DNA from: Bimastos eiseni
Taxonomy: Eukaryota; Annelida; Clitellata; Crassiclitellata; Lumbricidae
Direction: 5' to 3'
Assembly (NCBI GenBank): GCA_959347315.1
Contig: OY365809.1
Span: forward strand, 8,012,523 to 8,076,522
Length of the DNA stretch: 64,000 nucleotides
The notes beneath the pieces are model-generated. The model saw only the letters and a program-made list of their open reading frames with translations. It did no database searches and was not told where the DNA came from. Both the position numbers and the translations under genes were made by a program. Below, piece after piece: positions 63,074-64,000 of this stretch (positions are counted from its first letter, which is position 1; the number at the start of each line of letters is the position of its first letter).

Positions 63074-64000
63074 ATGAGCAGCCAGAAAACCTTGCTATTT
63101 AAAGAGAACAGCAGTTGTTCACGAACATTTTTCGGTGATTTAAATTATCATAGAACATCAAGCCGCGCGAAAATAGAAACTTTAAATTGCGTCGCCTCGT
63201 TTCCCATTCGTAGGTTGATCTACAGGCGACATATCGAAGCACAACAGTCAACCGAAACTGCGTTCAATTATTCACAAGATGGCAATACGTTACAACAACA
63301 TTGTGAGCGATTCGTAAGGTGGACTGGGGTTGCAATGGAACTCTGACGCAGCATCTAACGACGCATCGGCAGCTTCTCTGCCCTCTGCGACCGTCTGGCA
63401 AAAGGACTCGGACATCATTCAGGCTACCCTTTGGACACTAGGATTACGGGACCACCAGTTTAATCACGACTACGGTTTTAGCTACGTCTGAGCAAAAGCA
63501 AAACTACCCAGCTTTCACGGCAAGAAATGCTTTTGCATGCTATGAAAACTAGCTCAGACTTCCCAGGTAAATTAAAAATTCTTGGCAAATTGCATAATCC
63601 GGCTCATTGGAATGATCCAACTACGTGCGACATGGAAGCCTGACACTCGGACATCCCTCGGACAATTCCATATTTTGATATAGCGCTCGTGAGTCAGCTG
63701 GTGCCCCACCTTGGTTTTCTAGTGGCGCTTTAAAAGTTTGGTTTTAGTTGCTGATCGGGTACCATTCAAGAGTGCAATGCTGGTTTAGACTAGCACTGCT
63801 CCGGACTACATCGCTGAGCTGTGCTTTCAAGTCGTCACTCAAACTGGTGTAGCGGTCCGCCTCGCCAAATGAATTGATGGCAACCTGATCTCGATCTATC
63901 ACAAGTGCTCATCGAGACTACTTAGTTGCCCCCCGTGGAACTGGAGTGCTCTTCCGCCATTGTTCCGGGACACTGCTCGCAGTCTCCATGCATATAACGT
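63074..64000. other. Partial spacer at window end
   Basis: 5' spacer of copy 56 and the start of the next unit's 3' spacer. It stops within the CRE/E-box cluster (ATATAACGT), just short of a further 5S gene. No gene seen. Confidence 0.9.

Larger units (their letters stand above)
1..64000 (-). repeat. 5S rDNA tandem array, 56 complete units
   Basis: The whole window is a head-to-tail array of one unit, repeated 56 times in a single orientation, with the 5S gene always on the minus strand. Counted between equivalent bases, unit lengths are 1175, 1139, 1016, 980, 1162, 1174 or 1176 bp, the differences coming from a few spacer indels. Units are nearly identical outside those indels. Both window edges lie in spacer, so the array is larger than 64 kb. 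Clustered 5S genes separate from the 45S rDNA are usual in animals. A spacer near 0.9-1.05 kb is long but within the known range. Confidence 0.98.

Noticed and set aside
1..64000. CRISPR array, phage or other defence system
   Set aside because: The repeats are about 1 kb long with an embedded eukaryotic 5S rRNA gene; there are no short regular repeats with unique spacers and no protein genes.
1..64000. tRNA genes in the spacer
   Set aside because: No B-box-like GGTTCGANTCC or cloverleaf was found on either strand by eye; a covariance search would settle it.

Overview
The window is one uninterrupted tandem array of 5S ribosomal RNA genes from a eukaryote. Fifty-six complete 5S genes, all on the minus strand, sit head to tail in repeat units of about 1.0 to 1.18 kb. 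The window starts and ends inside spacer, so the array continues on both sides. I found no protein gene, no second RNA gene and no intact mobile element.

The 5S sequence is of animal type. It is 119-120 nt long, helix I closes between its two ends, the box A / IE / box C internal promoter is intact, and a T5 run follows the 3' end. It resembles invertebrate 5S rRNAs of the mollusc, annelid or cnidarian kind more than vertebrate, Drosophila or Caenorhabditis ones. That placement is from memory of the family and should not be taken below 'invertebrate animal'.

Each unit, read along the plus strand, holds about 400 bp of 3' spacer (with a conserved CRE-like/E-box cluster), the pol III T-run, the 5S gene in antisense, a TATA-like element at -30 to -23, and about 650 bp of 5' spacer. 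Unit length is set by a few indels: 1175 bp (full), 1139 bp (36-bp net loss in the 3' spacer, called d36), 1016 bp (159-bp segment missing from the 5' spacer, d159), 980 bp (both), 1162 bp (13-bp loss, d13), and single 1174- and 1176-bp variants. The 5S genes are almost identical, with one internal variant in four copies and one broken terminator in another. The spacers fall into a few haplotypes and mosaics of them.

Region by region: 1-6978 is a perfect-looking tandem duplication of a three-unit block. About 9.3-17.9 kb is enriched in 1016-bp units and contains dimer and trimer duplications. About 17.9-50.3 kb holds a higher-order pattern in which a three-unit block led by the d13 unit occurs three times. 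About 50.8-63.4 kb has 1016/980-bp units and a cluster of rarer private variants. This is the pattern expected from unequal crossing over and gene conversion (concerted evolution).

The genes act as one multicopy source of 5S rRNA, transcribed by RNA polymerase III through TFIIIA/TFIIIC/TFIIIB, for the large ribosomal subunit. Copies differ in their likely promoter strength (two TATA-like alleles and a -10 substitution), so output may not be uniform across the array. The open reading frames seen in the repeats start inside the antisense of the 5S gene and are by-products of the repetition.
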